Origin: Brachybacterium subflavum
GTDB taxonomy: Bacteria > Actinomycetota > Actinomycetes > Actinomycetales > Dermabacteraceae
DNA length: 64,000 bases
NCBI RefSeq assembly: GCF_009299795.1
Contig: NZ_VIGP01000003.1
Coordinates: forward strand, 248,001 to 312,000
Direction of reading: 5' to 3'
In this document: positions 1 through 9,077 of the stretch, one piece after another
How positions within the stretch are numbered: position 1 is the first letter of the stretch
Layout: the number at the start of each line of letters is the position of its first letter
The notes under the pieces: model-generated
What the model was told of the DNA's origin: nothing
Database searches by the model: none
What the model saw: the letters and a program-made list of their open reading frames with translations, nothing else
Translations under genes and position numbers: made by a program

Positions 1-2
1 AC

Positions 3-1019
3 TCGGGATTCGTGCATAGGAACACGGCGCTGCTGGCCGTCGAGGCCACCGAAGCCCAGGTCCCCGTGTCCTCCGACGAGATCGACGAGATGCTCGCGCC
101 CGCGCGCCGCCGCCTGCGCCTTCCGCGCGGCGTCCTCCAGCGCGTCGCCGGCGTCCAGGAGCGCCGCTGGTGGCGCGACACCGAGTCCGGGTGGAAGCAG
201 GGCATCGTGCTCGCCGCCGAGCGGGCGATGTCCAAGGCCGGCATCACGCGCGACCAGGTGGGCGTGCTGATCAACGCCTCCGTGTGCCGTCAGCATCTCG
301 AGCCGGCGGTCTCCGCGTCCGTGCACGACGCCCTCGGCATGCCCCGCAGCTGCCTGAACTTCGACATCACCAATGCGTGCCTGGGCTTCGTCAACGCGAT
401 GACGGTCGCGGCCGGCATGATCGACTCCGGCCAGATCCAGTACGCGCTGATCGTCGGCGCCGAGGACGTCGAGCAGGTCCAGCGCGACACCATCGCCCGG
501 TTGAACTCCAAGGGCGCAGTGCGCGCCGACTTCAACAACCAGTTCGCCGCGCTGACCCTCGGCTCGGGCGCCGCCGCCGCCGTGCTGGGCCGGGCCGACG
601 AGCACCCCGAGGGGCACCGGGTGACGGTCACGCAGGCCCGCGCCGGCACCGAGCACCATGAGCTGTGCATCGGCGACATGGACGACATGCGCACCGACAG
701 CGAGGGTCTGCTGGAGAACGGGATCGAGCTGATCCTGGACACCTGGAAGGACGCCAACGCGCAGGGCCTGGACTTCGGGAGCATCGAGCACGTGATCCCG
801 CACCAGGTCTCCATGGTCTACACCCGGAACTTCTCGAAGATCACCGGGGTCGGCATGGAGCGCATCCCCATCACCTTCCCCGAATGGGGCAACGTCGCCG
901 CCGAGGCGGTCCCGATGACCCTCGCCCACCACCAGGAGAACATCGCTCGCGGCGAGCGCGTGCTGCTGATGGGCGTCGGCTCCGGACTGAACACCGCGAT
1001 GATGGAGGTCACGTGGTGA
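3..1019 (+). CDS. oleA: OleA, acyl-CoA condensing thiolase-fold enzyme (5' partial)
   Basis: OleA joins two fatty acyl-CoAs head to head to give a 2-alkyl-3-ketoacyl product, the first step of long-chain olefin synthesis. The protein is FabH-like: counting from the GTG at 12, the triad is Cys123 (NACLGF), His264 (IPHQVS) and Asn294 (EWGNVA). The frame stays open upstream of that GTG to base 3, and the extra residues read like the usual OleA N-terminus, so the true start probably lies just outside the window. Its stop overlaps the oleBC start by four bases (GTGA), indicating translational coupling. The neighbours OleBC and OleD make OleA much more likely than a FabH of fatty acid synthesis; a separate fabH lies at 61.2 kb. 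Confidence 0.88.
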   Translation, partial: SGFVHRNTALLAVEATEAQVPVSSDEIDEMLAPARRRLRLPRGVLQRVAGVQERRWWRDTESGWKQGIVLAAERAMSKAGITRDQVGVLINASVCRQHLEPAVSASVHDALGMPRSCLNFDITNACLGFVNAMTVAAGMIDSGQIQYALIVGAEDVEQVQRDTIARLNSKGAVRADFNNQFAALTLGSGAAAAVLGRADEHPEGHRVTVTQARAGTEHHELCIGDMDDMRTDSEGLLENGIELILDTWKDANAQGLDFGSIEHVIPHQVSMVYTRNFSKITGVGMERIPITFPEWGNVAAEAVPMTLAHHQENIARGERVLLMGVGSGLNTAMMEVTW

Positions 1020-3706
1020 GCATCGAGCGTCCCCGCGGTTCCCGGGCCGTGGCCGCCCCCGAGCTGCCCGGCGTGGATCCCCGCGCCCACCGGCTCGTCG
1101 AGGCCCGCGACCACACCGGCGAGCTGCGCTCCTGGCATCTCCTGGACTCCGCCCCGCTGCTGGCGGAGCGCGGCGTCGCCCCGCGCGGCACGCTGCTCGC
1201 CGTCCACGGGAACCCGACGTACTCGTTCCTGTACCGCTCGCTGATCCGCGAGGACATCCCCTGGCGCGTGATCGCGGTGGACCAGCTCGAGATGGGGTAC
1301 TCCGAGCGCACCGGGGAGACGAGGGGCCTGCAGGACCGCATCACCGATCTCTCCCTGCTCACCGACGCACTCGGCGTGCGCGGCCCCGTGGTGACCGTCG
1401 GCCACGACTGGGGCGGCATCGTCTCGGTGGGGTGGGCGCTGGACAACCGCCACGACGTCGCCGGAATGATCCTCACCAACACGGGGATCCACCAGGAGCT
1501 CGGCGAGTCCCTGCCGAAGGCGCTGCAGCTCGCGACCGCCCCGGCGATGCTGCCGCTGAGCACCTCGGTCACCGATGCGTTCCTGCGCACCACGGTCGCC
1601 CTCTCCAAGCCGGCCCTGCCCCGGGAGGTGCAGGAGGCCTATCTCGCCCCCTACCGCGGCCGCTCGCGGCGCCTGGGCATCGAGCAGTTCGTCGCCGACA
1701 TCCCCGCGAGCGCGAACCACCCCAGCCGTGCGACCCTCGAGCGCCTCGCCGGCGGCATCACCGGCATGGACGTGCCCACGCTGATGGCCTGGGGTCCGCG
1801 CGACGTGACCTTCTCGGACCGCTACCTGCGCGACCTGGTCGAGCGCGTCCCCCATGCCGACGTCCACCGCTTCGAGGGCGCCTCCCACCTCGTGTGGGAG
1901 GACGCCGACGTCGCCGGCCTCGTCGCCACCTGGCTCCGGGACACCTTCGGCGACGCCGAGCACCCGCGCGATGCGGTCGGCGCGGGCGAGGCGCTGCGCC
2001 CCGTCTCGTCATTCGCCGAGCAGGCTCCCGAGATCCACCTCGGCGAGGCGATCACGCGCCGTGCCCAGGACCCCGCGACCGCCGACCTCCCCGCCGTCGT
2101 CGAACTCGGCGCGCGAGCCGGCGAGAGCCGCCGCATCAACTGGTCCCTGCTCTCCGAGCGCACCGAGGACCTGGCCGCCGGCATGCGCGCCCACGGGATC
2201 ATGCCCGGGGACCGCGTGAGCGTGCTGGTCACGCCCGGGGCGGACCTCACCGCCGTGCTGTACGCCTGCCTGCGCCTGGGCGCGGTCGCCGTGATCGCCG
2301 ACGCCGGCCTGGGCACCGACGGACTCACCCGTGCCGTGATCGGATCGCACCCGGACTGGATCATCGGCATCGAGAAGGCACTCGTCGGCGCCCGTGCGCT
2401 CGGCTGGCCCGGCCGCCGCATCAGCGTCCCGCAGCTGCCCACGGTCGACCGCGCCGCCCTCGACGTCGAGACCTCCGTGGCCGAGCTCGCCGAGGAGGGC
2501 CGCCAGATGCGCGCCCTCGGCGCCGGCATCGACGCCCCCTGGCCGGACCAGGACGCCGACGCCGCCGTGCTGTTCACCTCCGGCTCCACGGGCCCCGCCA
2601 AGGGTGCCGTGCTCACCCACCGGCAGATGGGCGCCATGTTCGCGGCCGTCGGCGACACCCTCGCCCTCGAGGCCGATCGCGGGCTGGTCGCGGGCTTCGC
2701 GCCCTTCGCGCTGCTGGGCCCTGCGCTCGGCGCGCCATCGGTCGTCCCGGACATGGACATCACCCGTCCGGGCGATCTCACGGCGCCCGCCCTCGCGGCA
2801 GCCGTCGAGGCGCTCGGGGCGCCCGCCGTGTTCACCGCGCCCGCCGCGCTGCGCAACATCATCGACACCGCCGACCAGCTCGACGAGACCGGGCGGGCCG
2901 CCCTCGCGCGCGTGCCCAGCTTCTTCTCGGCCGGCGCGCCGATCCCCGCCCCGCTGCTGCGCGAGCTGCGCGGCGTGATGCCGAGCGCACGGGCGCTCAC
3001 GCCGTACGGGATGACCGAGTGCCTGGCCGTGGCCGCCATCGACCTCGAGGGCATCGAGGAGGCCGGCGACGGTCCCGGCGTGTGCGTGGGTACCGCCGTG
3101 CCGCGCACCGAGATCGCGATCGCCGTCATGGACGGGGAGGGCGGGACCACCGGTGAGATCAGCACGGAGCCGGACCGCACGGGCGAGATCCTCGTGCGCG
3201 CCCCGCACGTGCGCGACCGCTACCTCATGCTCTGGGGGACCACCGCGCGCGCGAGCCGCTTCGAGGGCTGGCATGCCACCGGCGACGTCGGCCATCTCGA
3301 CCAGGCAGGCCGACTGTGGGTCGAGGGCCGCTCCGCCCACGTGCTCGCCACGGCCCAGGGCCTGGTCACGCCCGTGCGCGTCGAGTCCGCCGCCGAGTCC
3401 GTGCCGACCGTGCGCCGCGCCGGCGCCGCGGCCGTCGGACCCCGCGGCACCCAGCAGGTCGTGGTGATCCTCGAGACCGAGGACGGCTACCGGCCGGGGA
3501 GGGCACGGACCCCGCACCCGGCGGAGACCGCCCTGCAGGAGGCCGTGCGCCAGGCCGTGGCGCAGGCGACGGGCGTCGAGGTCGCGACCGTGTTCACGAC
3601 CGCGTCGCTGCCCACCGACATCCGCCACAACTCGAAGATCGACCGGGCAGCGCTCTCGGCATGGTCCGAGGCGACGCTCCAGGGGCGGAAGGCGCCCGCG
3701 CTGTGA
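1016..3706 (+). CDS. oleBC: OleBC fusion: beta-lactone decarboxylase plus beta-lactone synthetase
   Basis: One 896-residue protein carries two olefin-pathway enzymes. Residues about 30-320 are an alpha/beta hydrolase of the haloalkane-dehalogenase type (OleB), with nucleophile Asp131 in GHDWGG and catalytic His291 in SHLVWED. Residues about 335-890 are an AMP-forming ligase (OleC) with the phosphate loop TSGSTGPAKG at 521-530. In the known pathway OleC turns the 2-alkyl-3-hydroxy acid into a beta-lactone and OleB decarboxylates it to the cis-olefin. The open frame extends upstream over oleA, but that part is a shadow. The GTG at 1016, overlapping the oleA stop, is the natural start; a GTG at 1013 is adjacent. 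OleBC fusions are known in actinobacteria. Confidence 0.88.
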   Translation: MSIERPRGSRAVAAPELPGVDPRAHRLVEARDHTGELRSWHLLDSAPLLAERGVAPRGTLLAVHGNPTYSFLYRSLIREDIPWRVIAVDQLEMGYSERTGETRGLQDRITDLSLLTDALGVRGPVVTVGHDWGGIVSVGWALDNRHDVAGMILTNTGIHQELGESLPKALQLATAPAMLPLSTSVTDAFLRTTVALSKPALPREVQEAYLAPYRGRSRRLGIEQFVADIPASANHPSRATLERLAGGITGMDVPTLMAWGPRDVTFSDRYLRDLVERVPHADVHRFEGASHLVWEDADVAGLVATWLRDTFGDAEHPRDAVGAGEALRPVSSFAEQAPEIHLGEAITRRAQDPATADLPAVVELGARAGESRRINWSLLSERTEDLAAGMRAHGIMPGDRVSVLVTPGADLTAVLYACLRLGAVAVIADAGLGTDGLTRAVIGSHPDWIIGIEKALVGARALGWPGRRISVPQLPTVDRAALDVETSVAELAEEGRQMRALGAGIDAPWPDQDADAAVLFTSGSTGPAKGAVLTHRQMGAMFAAVGDTLALEADRGLVAGFAPFALLGPALGAPSVVPDMDITRPGDLTAPALAAAVEALGAPAVFTAPAALRNIIDTADQLDETGRAALARVPSFFSAGAPIPAPLLRELRGVMPSARALTPYGMTECLAVAAIDLEGIEEAGDGPGVCVGTAVPRTEIAIAVMDGEGGTTGEISTEPDRTGEILVRAPHVRDRYLMLWGTTARASRFEGWHATGDVGHLDQAGRLWVEGRSAHVLATAQGLVTPVRVESAAESVPTVRRAGAAAVGPRGTQQVVVILETEDGYRPGRARTPHPAETALQEAVRQAVAQATGVEVATVFTTASLPTDIRHNSKIDRAALSAWSEATLQGRKAPAL

Positions 3707-4701
3707 GCCGCCGCGTCCTGGTCACCGGCGCCTCCGGCATGCTCGGCGGCGCCGTCGCGACCGCCCTGCGCGACCGCGGCGACGACGTCCGCGCCTTCCA
3801 GCGCCGGCCCGCCGGGCTGCCCGGCGTGCGGGACGTCCAGGGATCCCTCACCGACGCCGACGACGTGCGCCGCGCGGCCGACGGGGTCGACGCGATCGTC
3901 CACCTCGCCGCGAAGGTCTCCTTCGCGGGCCCCGAGGAGGAGTTCCGCGCCGTGAACATCGGCGGCACCCGTCACGTGCTGGATGCGCTGCGCGCGCACG
4001 GCGGCGGGCGCCTCGTGAACATCTCCTCGCCCTCGGTCGCGCACCTCGGCACCTCGATCGTCGGCCTCGACGCGACACCGGCGGATCCCGAGCGCGCGCG
4101 CGGCAGCTATGCGCGCACCAAGGCCGCCGCCGAGCTCGAGGCCATGGCGGCAGACGGCAAGGACGACCTCCTGGTCACCTCGCTGCGCCCGCACATCGTC
4201 TGGGGCCCGGGGGACACGCAGCTCGTGGGCCGGATCGTGGACCGCGGACGCCGCGGCACCCTGCCGATCCTCGACGACGGCATGGCCCTCATCGACACCA
4301 CGTACGTGGACAACGCCGCCTCGGCGATCGTCGCCGGCCTCGACGCCATCGAGGACGTGCACGGCGAGAGCTTCGTGATCACCAACGGCGAGCCCCGGAC
4401 CGTGCGCGACGTCCTCGGCGGCTTCTGCGGGGCCGCGGGGGTGCCCCGGCCCAGCCGTCGGATCCCCGGCTCGCTCGCGCGGCTCGCCGGGCGCGCCGTC
4501 GAGAAGGTCTGGGAGATCAGGCCCGGCGAGGACGAGCCGCCGATGACGGAGTTCCTGGCCGAGCAGATGTCCACCGCCCACTGGTTCGACCAGCGCCGCA
4601 CCCGCGAGCGCCTGCGCTGGACCCCCGCGGTGAGCTTCGACGAGGGCCTCGAGCGCCTCTCGCGATGGTTCGCCGCCCACCCCGTGGTCGGCAGCGCCTG
4701 A
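3703..4701 (+). CDS. oleD: OleD, NADPH-dependent 2-alkyl-3-ketoalkanoate reductase
   Basis: This 332-residue extended short-chain dehydrogenase has an N-terminal nucleotide-binding motif (TGASGMLGG) and the catalytic Tyr136-x3-Lys140 pair (YARTK). In olefin synthesis OleD reduces the beta-keto acid from OleA to the beta-hydroxy acid used by OleC. The GTG start at 3703 overlaps the oleBC stop by four bases, so the three ole genes form one coupled operon. Similarity alone could also fit a 3-beta-hydroxysteroid dehydrogenase or sugar epimerase; the operon context decides. Confidence 0.85.
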   Translation: MSRRVLVTGASGMLGGAVATALRDRGDDVRAFQRRPAGLPGVRDVQGSLTDADDVRRAADGVDAIVHLAAKVSFAGPEEEFRAVNIGGTRHVLDALRAHGGGRLVNISSPSVAHLGTSIVGLDATPADPERARGSYARTKAAAELEAMAADGKDDLLVTSLRPHIVWGPGDTQLVGRIVDRGRRGTLPILDDGMALIDTTYVDNAASAIVAGLDAIEDVHGESFVITNGEPRTVRDVLGGFCGAAGVPRPSRRIPGSLARLAGRAVEKVWEIRPGEDEPPMTEFLAEQMSTAHWFDQRRTRERLRWTPAVSFDEGLERLSRWFAAHPVVGSA

Positions 4702-4711
4702 GGAGGGCCCG

Positions 4712-5413
4712 ATGAACGCACGATCTCGCTCCGAACACACGCACCGCGGTGCGGAACCGCACGACGACGAGGCCGCGCTGCGCGCCGAGGTCGAGGCCGA
4801 GCTCGCCGCCGAGCGCGCCTCCCGCCGCCGCGCCCCGGACCTGGTGGTGGGGATCGTGCTGCTGATCGGCGGAGCGCTCGGCTGGATCGCCGCGCTCGCG
4901 CTGTTCATGGACAAGATCTTCCTCAGCGCGAATCCCGACGCGCAGCTCGGCTGCGACATCAACCCCTTCATCTCGTGCGGCACCGTGATGATGACCTGGC
5001 AGGCGAGCGCCCTGGGCATCCCCAACATGGCGATCGGCCTGGGCGGCTTCGCGATCATGGGCGCGATCGGCTCCCTGCTGGTCTCCCGGGCCCCGGTGCC
5101 CCGCTGGTTCCGCTGGGCGACGCTCGGCGGGATGATCTTCGCGTTCGCGATGGTGCACTTCCTCGCGATCTCCGCGATCTTCGTCATCCACGCCCTGTGC
5201 CCGTGGTGCCTGGTGGTCTGGGTCGTCACGGCGCCGATGTTCTTCGCCGTGCTCGCCCACACGGTCGAGACCGGCACGCTGACGGTGCGCGGGGCCCTGG
5301 CCCCGCTGCTGCGCCGCTGGGTCGTGCTGACGCTGCTCTGGTACGCCCTGGTCGCCGTGGTCATCGTGATCGCGTTCTGGTCCCAGTGGATGGCGACCTT
5401 CGGCCTGAACTGA
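4712..5413 (+). CDS. Vitamin K epoxide reductase (VKOR) family membrane protein
   Basis: This 233-residue protein has about five membrane segments and both VKOR cysteine pairs: Cys81/Cys89 in a loop (GCDINPFISC) and the active-site CPWC at 163-166. Bacterial VKOR homologues pass electrons from DsbA-like thiol oxidases to quinones and replace DsbB in actinobacteria. That role is established for the family and inferred here. The first 43 residues form a charged, alanine-rich cytoplasmic tail. A strong ribosome site (GAGGAGGG) lies just before the ATG. It follows oleD by 10 bases and may share the operon, though no functional link to olefins is known. No DsbA partner is in the window. Confidence 0.87.
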   Translation: MNARSRSEHTHRGAEPHDDEAALRAEVEAELAAERASRRRAPDLVVGIVLLIGGALGWIAALALFMDKIFLSANPDAQLGCDINPFISCGTVMMTWQASALGIPNMAIGLGGFAIMGAIGSLLVSRAPVPRWFRWATLGGMIFAFAMVHFLAISAIFVIHALCPWCLVVWVVTAPMFFAVLAHTVETGTLTVRGALAPLLRRWVVLTLLWYALVAVVIVIAFWSQWMATFGLN

Positions 5414-5528
5414 GTGCCCGGGGCCTGGGACCTGGTAAGCAGTCCGCCGTTCCTCCCCAGTGCCCGGTTGTCCCCATCGGGGCATCCGACGCTGACCCGC
5501 GCCCCGCCGTGCACCTAGCCTCACCGGC

Positions 5529-6575
5529 ATGTCGCACGCATCCCGCTCCGCCCGGACCATCGGCCGGGCACGCTCCCAGGCATCCCGCTCCCGGCGGCGC
5601 GGAGAGCACTCGGCCCCCGCGCGCCCGCGGGCGGGGCGGCATCGGCGCAGGGATCAGGGCCGGCGGCGCGAGGACGACGGCACGCAGGACCCGACCACCC
5701 TGGAGGGCTTCGGGTGGGAGTCCGAGGACGACCTCGTCGAGGTCCGCGAGCATCGCGGCACCGAGCGCGCGCCCTGGTGGCGGAGGATCCCGCGGCCCTC
5801 TCCGGCCGCTCTCGCAGGCATCGCCGTGCTCGTCCTCATCGCCGGCGCGTCGATCCACCTCACGGGCCGCGGCAGCGCGGTGGCCGGGTCCGTGCCGACG
5901 ACGCCGGCCGCGTCGTCCTCCGCGGCCCCCGTGCCCTCGGACCCGTCGGCCGCCGAGGATGACGGCACCGGGGGCGAGGGGTCCGACGGCGAGGTCGCAT
6001 CCCCCTCGGCATCCGGCTCCGCCACGCCGTCCACGGATGCGCCCGGAGAAGCCGGCGGCGCCCCCGGGGGCGCGGGGGAGGGCACGGTGGTCGTGTACGT
6101 CTCGGGAGCCGTCGAGGACCCCGGGGTGGTGGAGCTCCCGGCGGGCTCCCGCGTCGCCGACGCCCTCGAGGAGGCGGGCGGGCAGACGAAGGCGGCGGAT
6201 CTGACCTCCGTGAACCTCGCGCGCGTCCTGGTCGACGCCGAGCAGATCCAGGTCCCCGAGGAAGGGGAGGAGCCCGCCGACGTGGCGGCGCCCGGGAGCA
6301 CCGGGGGAGCGGGCACGTCCGGGAGTTCGGCCGACACGGGACAGGGCAGCGGCGGCGCGACATCCGCTGACGGCTCCGGGTCGGCTGCCATCGACATCAA
6401 CACGGCCGACGCCGACCAGCTCGACGAGCTCCCCGGAGTCGGCCCTGCCATCGCCCAGCGCATCATCGACCACAGGGAGCAGAACGGCCCCTTCGCGAGC
6501 GTCGACGACCTCGCCGAGGTCTCGGGCATCGGCCCGACGACCCTCGAGAAGATCCGTCCGCAGGCGACGGTCTGA
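5529..6575 (+). CDS. comEA: ComEA, membrane-anchored DNA receptor for competence
   Basis: ComEA binds double-stranded DNA outside the membrane and hands it to the ComEC channel. The 348-residue protein has an Arg-rich cytoplasmic start, one membrane segment at about 93-111, and a Ser/Pro/Gly-rich linker. These are followed by an SLBB-type domain (about 186-245) and a C-terminal helix-hairpin-helix pair (about 286-346, with LPGVGPAIAQ and VSGIGPTTLEK). The cytoplasmic start is unusually long for the family, though such tails are common in actinobacteria. comEC begins two bases after its stop. Confidence 0.88.
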   Translation: MSHASRSARTIGRARSQASRSRRRGEHSAPARPRAGRHRRRDQGRRREDDGTQDPTTLEGFGWESEDDLVEVREHRGTERAPWWRRIPRPSPAALAGIAVLVLIAGASIHLTGRGSAVAGSVPTTPAASSSAAPVPSDPSAAEDDGTGGEGSDGEVASPSASGSATPSTDAPGEAGGAPGGAGEGTVVVYVSGAVEDPGVVELPAGSRVADALEEAGGQTKAADLTSVNLARVLVDAEQIQVPEEGEEPADVAAPGSTGGAGTSGSSADTGQGSGGATSADGSGSAAIDINTADADQLDELPGVGPAIAQRIIDHREQNGPFASVDDLAEVSGIGPTTLEKIRPQATV

Positions 6576-6577
6576 GC

Positions 6578-8950
6578 GTGCTCACCCGCGCCGATCTGCG
6601 CACCGTGCCCGCCGCGGCCGTGCTCTGGACCCTCGCTGTGCTCGGCATCGCCTGCGGCATCAGGGCCGCACTCCTGCTGCTGGTCGCCCTCGCCGTGCTC
6701 TCCCTGTGCATCGCCGCCTGCCTGCGCCGACCCGGCGCGATCGCCGCCGTCGGCGCGCACCTCGTGCTCATCGGACTCGGGGCCGCGCTGCTGGTCCCCG
6801 GGATCGACCGCCACGAGACCACGGTCCTCGCCCTCGAGGACGCGTCCGCCACCGGTCGCATGGTCGAGCTCGAGGCGGTCGCGACCGGAGACAGCGAGGA
6901 GCCCTCGAGCACGTTCCCCGGCGCCGAGGACCGCCGCCAGGTGATGGTCCGCCTGCGTCCCGGACCCGCGCGGATCGGCTCCGACGAGTCGGCGCTGCCC
7001 GCCTCCACGCGCATGCTCGTCACCGGCGGGAAGGACCTCCTCGACCCCGTGCACGACCACGACGTGATCCGGGTGCGGGCCCGCGTCGCCCAGACCGACG
7101 GCATCGTCATCCTCGCCGCCGCACGCGTGGAGGTCCTCGAGGGGGCGCACGGTCCCGGACAGCACGTCCGCGAGGTCGCCCGCGACCTCACCGCGACGCT
7201 GCCGGACGACGAGGCGGCGCTCTCACGCGGGATGACCACCGGCGACACCAGCGGCATGTCGACCGACACCGAGGAGATCATGCGCCGGGCCGGCATCTCG
7301 CACCTCGTCGCGGTCTCCGGAGCGAACATCGCGCTCGTCCTCGGCGCCGTGCTCATCCCGGCCCTCCTGCTCGGCGTCCCGCGGCGTCCACGCGTGGCGG
7401 CCGCGGCGGTCGCCGGCGCCGCGTACGTCGCCCTCGTCGGGGACGAGCCGTCGGTGCTGCGGGCGGCGACCATGGCCGCACCGCTGCTCGCGGCCCGCTT
7501 CATGGGCGTGCGCGCCTCCCCGGTCGCCTCGCTCGGAGCGGCGATCGCCCTGTGGTCCTGCCTCGACCCGGCGACCGCGGCCTCCGCCGGCTTCCTGCTC
7601 TCCGCCCTCGCGACCGCCGCGATCCTCGTGCTCGCCCCCGCCATGGCGAGCGCGGCCGTGAGCATGAGCGGGGGGAGGATCCGCCGCCCGTGGGCGCTCC
7701 TGATCACCGTTCCCCTCGCCGCGCAGCTCGCGTGCACGCCCGTGCTCGTGCTGCTCACCCCCGAGGTGTCGGTGTGGGCAGTGCCGGTCAACATGGCGGT
7801 CGCCCCGATCGTCGGCCCCGCCACGGTGATCGGGATGATCGCGACGCTCATCGGCCCCGTCGCCCCTGCTCTGGCGACCCCGCTGTGGCACCTCACCGCC
7901 GGCGGCGCGCACCTGGTCGTCCTCGTGGCGCGCACGGCCGACGCCCTGCCGGGCTCCCGCATCGCCGTGCCCGAGGGGGCATCGGGAGCGGTGCTCGCCC
8001 TGCTCGCGATCGCTCTCGTCGTCGCCGGGGTGCTGGGCCACCGTTCGCGGATCGTCCGGTTCGTCCTCGCGGCGGTGCTCGTCGCCGTGCTCGCCCCGCC
8101 GCTCGCCCAGCGCCTTCCGGTCCCCGGTGCCGGGGCCGACGACTGGCGCGTCGCCGCCTGCGCCGTCGGCCAGGGCGACGCGGTCCTGCTGCGCGAACGG
8201 CGCGAGGACGCGGGCTCCTCCGAGGACAGCCCGGGCAGCGCCGAGCCCGCGACCGTGCTCGTGGACACCGGTCCCGACCCCGATGCCCTGCGCTCATGCC
8301 TCGACCGATTGCACGTCACCCGCATCGATCTGCTCGTCCTCACGCATCCCCACGCCGACCACGTGGGCGGGATCGACGCCCTCACGGGAGAGCGGACGCC
8401 GAGGGCGCAGTGGGTGTGCCCTCTGCCCGAGGCGACGGCGAAGACGGTCCCCGCCGTACCGATCACCGCCGTCACCACCGGCACAGCCCAGGCAGAGGGC
8501 ACCCTGGGCCTGGACGTCCTGTGGCCGCCGTCGGCCGACGGCGCCCGCCAGGCATCCCATCTCGAGACCGGGGGCGAGGGGGACGACTTCAACGACTGCT
8601 CGGTCGTCGTGCGTGCCACGTGGCCGGACGGCGTGAGCTACGTGGGACTCGGGGATCTCGAGCCCGTCGGCCAAGCGCGCCTGCTCGCCGCACGGCCCGC
8701 CCCGGCGACCATCGTGAAGACCGCCCATCACGGCTCCAAGCGACAGACCTCCGGCCTCTACGATGCGCTGTCGCCGCAGCTCATGCTGTTCACCGTGGGC
8801 AAGGACAACACATTCGGCCATCCCTCGCCGCAGACCCTCTCGATCGCCGACGGGCTCGGGGCGCGCTCCGCGCGCACGGACGTCGACGGCACCGTCCTGC
8901 TCCCCGCCGAGGACCCGCTGAGTCCCCGGGCCGTCGGACTGGCCCGATAG
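6578..8950 (+). CDS. comEC: ComEC/Rec2 DNA channel protein
   Basis: The 790-residue protein is the presumed channel that takes single-stranded DNA into the cell. An N-terminal membrane region and soluble domain lead into the competence core, whose hallmark HLVAVSGANIAL is present near residue 245. About ten hydrophobic segments follow. The C-terminal third is a metallo-beta-lactamase-like domain with the metal motif His590-x-His592-x-Asp594-His595. The length matches complete family members and all parts are present, so the gene looks intact. It starts at GTG 6578, two bases after comEA. DNA uptake by this organism is inference. Confidence 0.9.
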   Translation: MLTRADLRTVPAAAVLWTLAVLGIACGIRAALLLLVALAVLSLCIAACLRRPGAIAAVGAHLVLIGLGAALLVPGIDRHETTVLALEDASATGRMVELEAVATGDSEEPSSTFPGAEDRRQVMVRLRPGPARIGSDESALPASTRMLVTGGKDLLDPVHDHDVIRVRARVAQTDGIVILAAARVEVLEGAHGPGQHVREVARDLTATLPDDEAALSRGMTTGDTSGMSTDTEEIMRRAGISHLVAVSGANIALVLGAVLIPALLLGVPRRPRVAAAAVAGAAYVALVGDEPSVLRAATMAAPLLAARFMGVRASPVASLGAAIALWSCLDPATAASAGFLLSALATAAILVLAPAMASAAVSMSGGRIRRPWALLITVPLAAQLACTPVLVLLTPEVSVWAVPVNMAVAPIVGPATVIGMIATLIGPVAPALATPLWHLTAGGAHLVVLVARTADALPGSRIAVPEGASGAVLALLAIALVVAGVLGHRSRIVRFVLAAVLVAVLAPPLAQRLPVPGAGADDWRVAACAVGQGDAVLLRERREDAGSSEDSPGSAEPATVLVDTGPDPDALRSCLDRLHVTRIDLLVLTHPHADHVGGIDALTGERTPRAQWVCPLPEATAKTVPAVPITAVTTGTAQAEGTLGLDVLWPPSADGARQASHLETGGEGDDFNDCSVVVRATWPDGVSYVGLGDLEPVGQARLLAARPAPATIVKTAHHGSKRQTSGLYDALSPQLMLFTVGKDNTFGHPSPQTLSIADGLGARSARTDVDGTVLLPAEDPLSPRAVGLAR

Positions 8951-9077
8951 GATCGAGCGGGCCTCCCGGCGCGCGCCCCGAGGGGATCGTCGCGCGTCCG
9001 TCGCGGCGTGTCCGCCGCCTCCAGCCACCGCCCGAAGCCACCCACCATCCGACCCGCCGATCCCGAAGGAGCTGCCG

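Noticed and set aside
12-14. GTG at 12 as the true oleA start
   Set aside because: The frame stays open to the window edge and the upstream residues fit the OleA N-terminus, so the start is probably outside.
665-1015. N-terminal extension of OleBC over oleA
   Set aside because: The extension is an Arg/Pro-rich shadow of oleA; hydrolase homology starts after the GTG at 1016.
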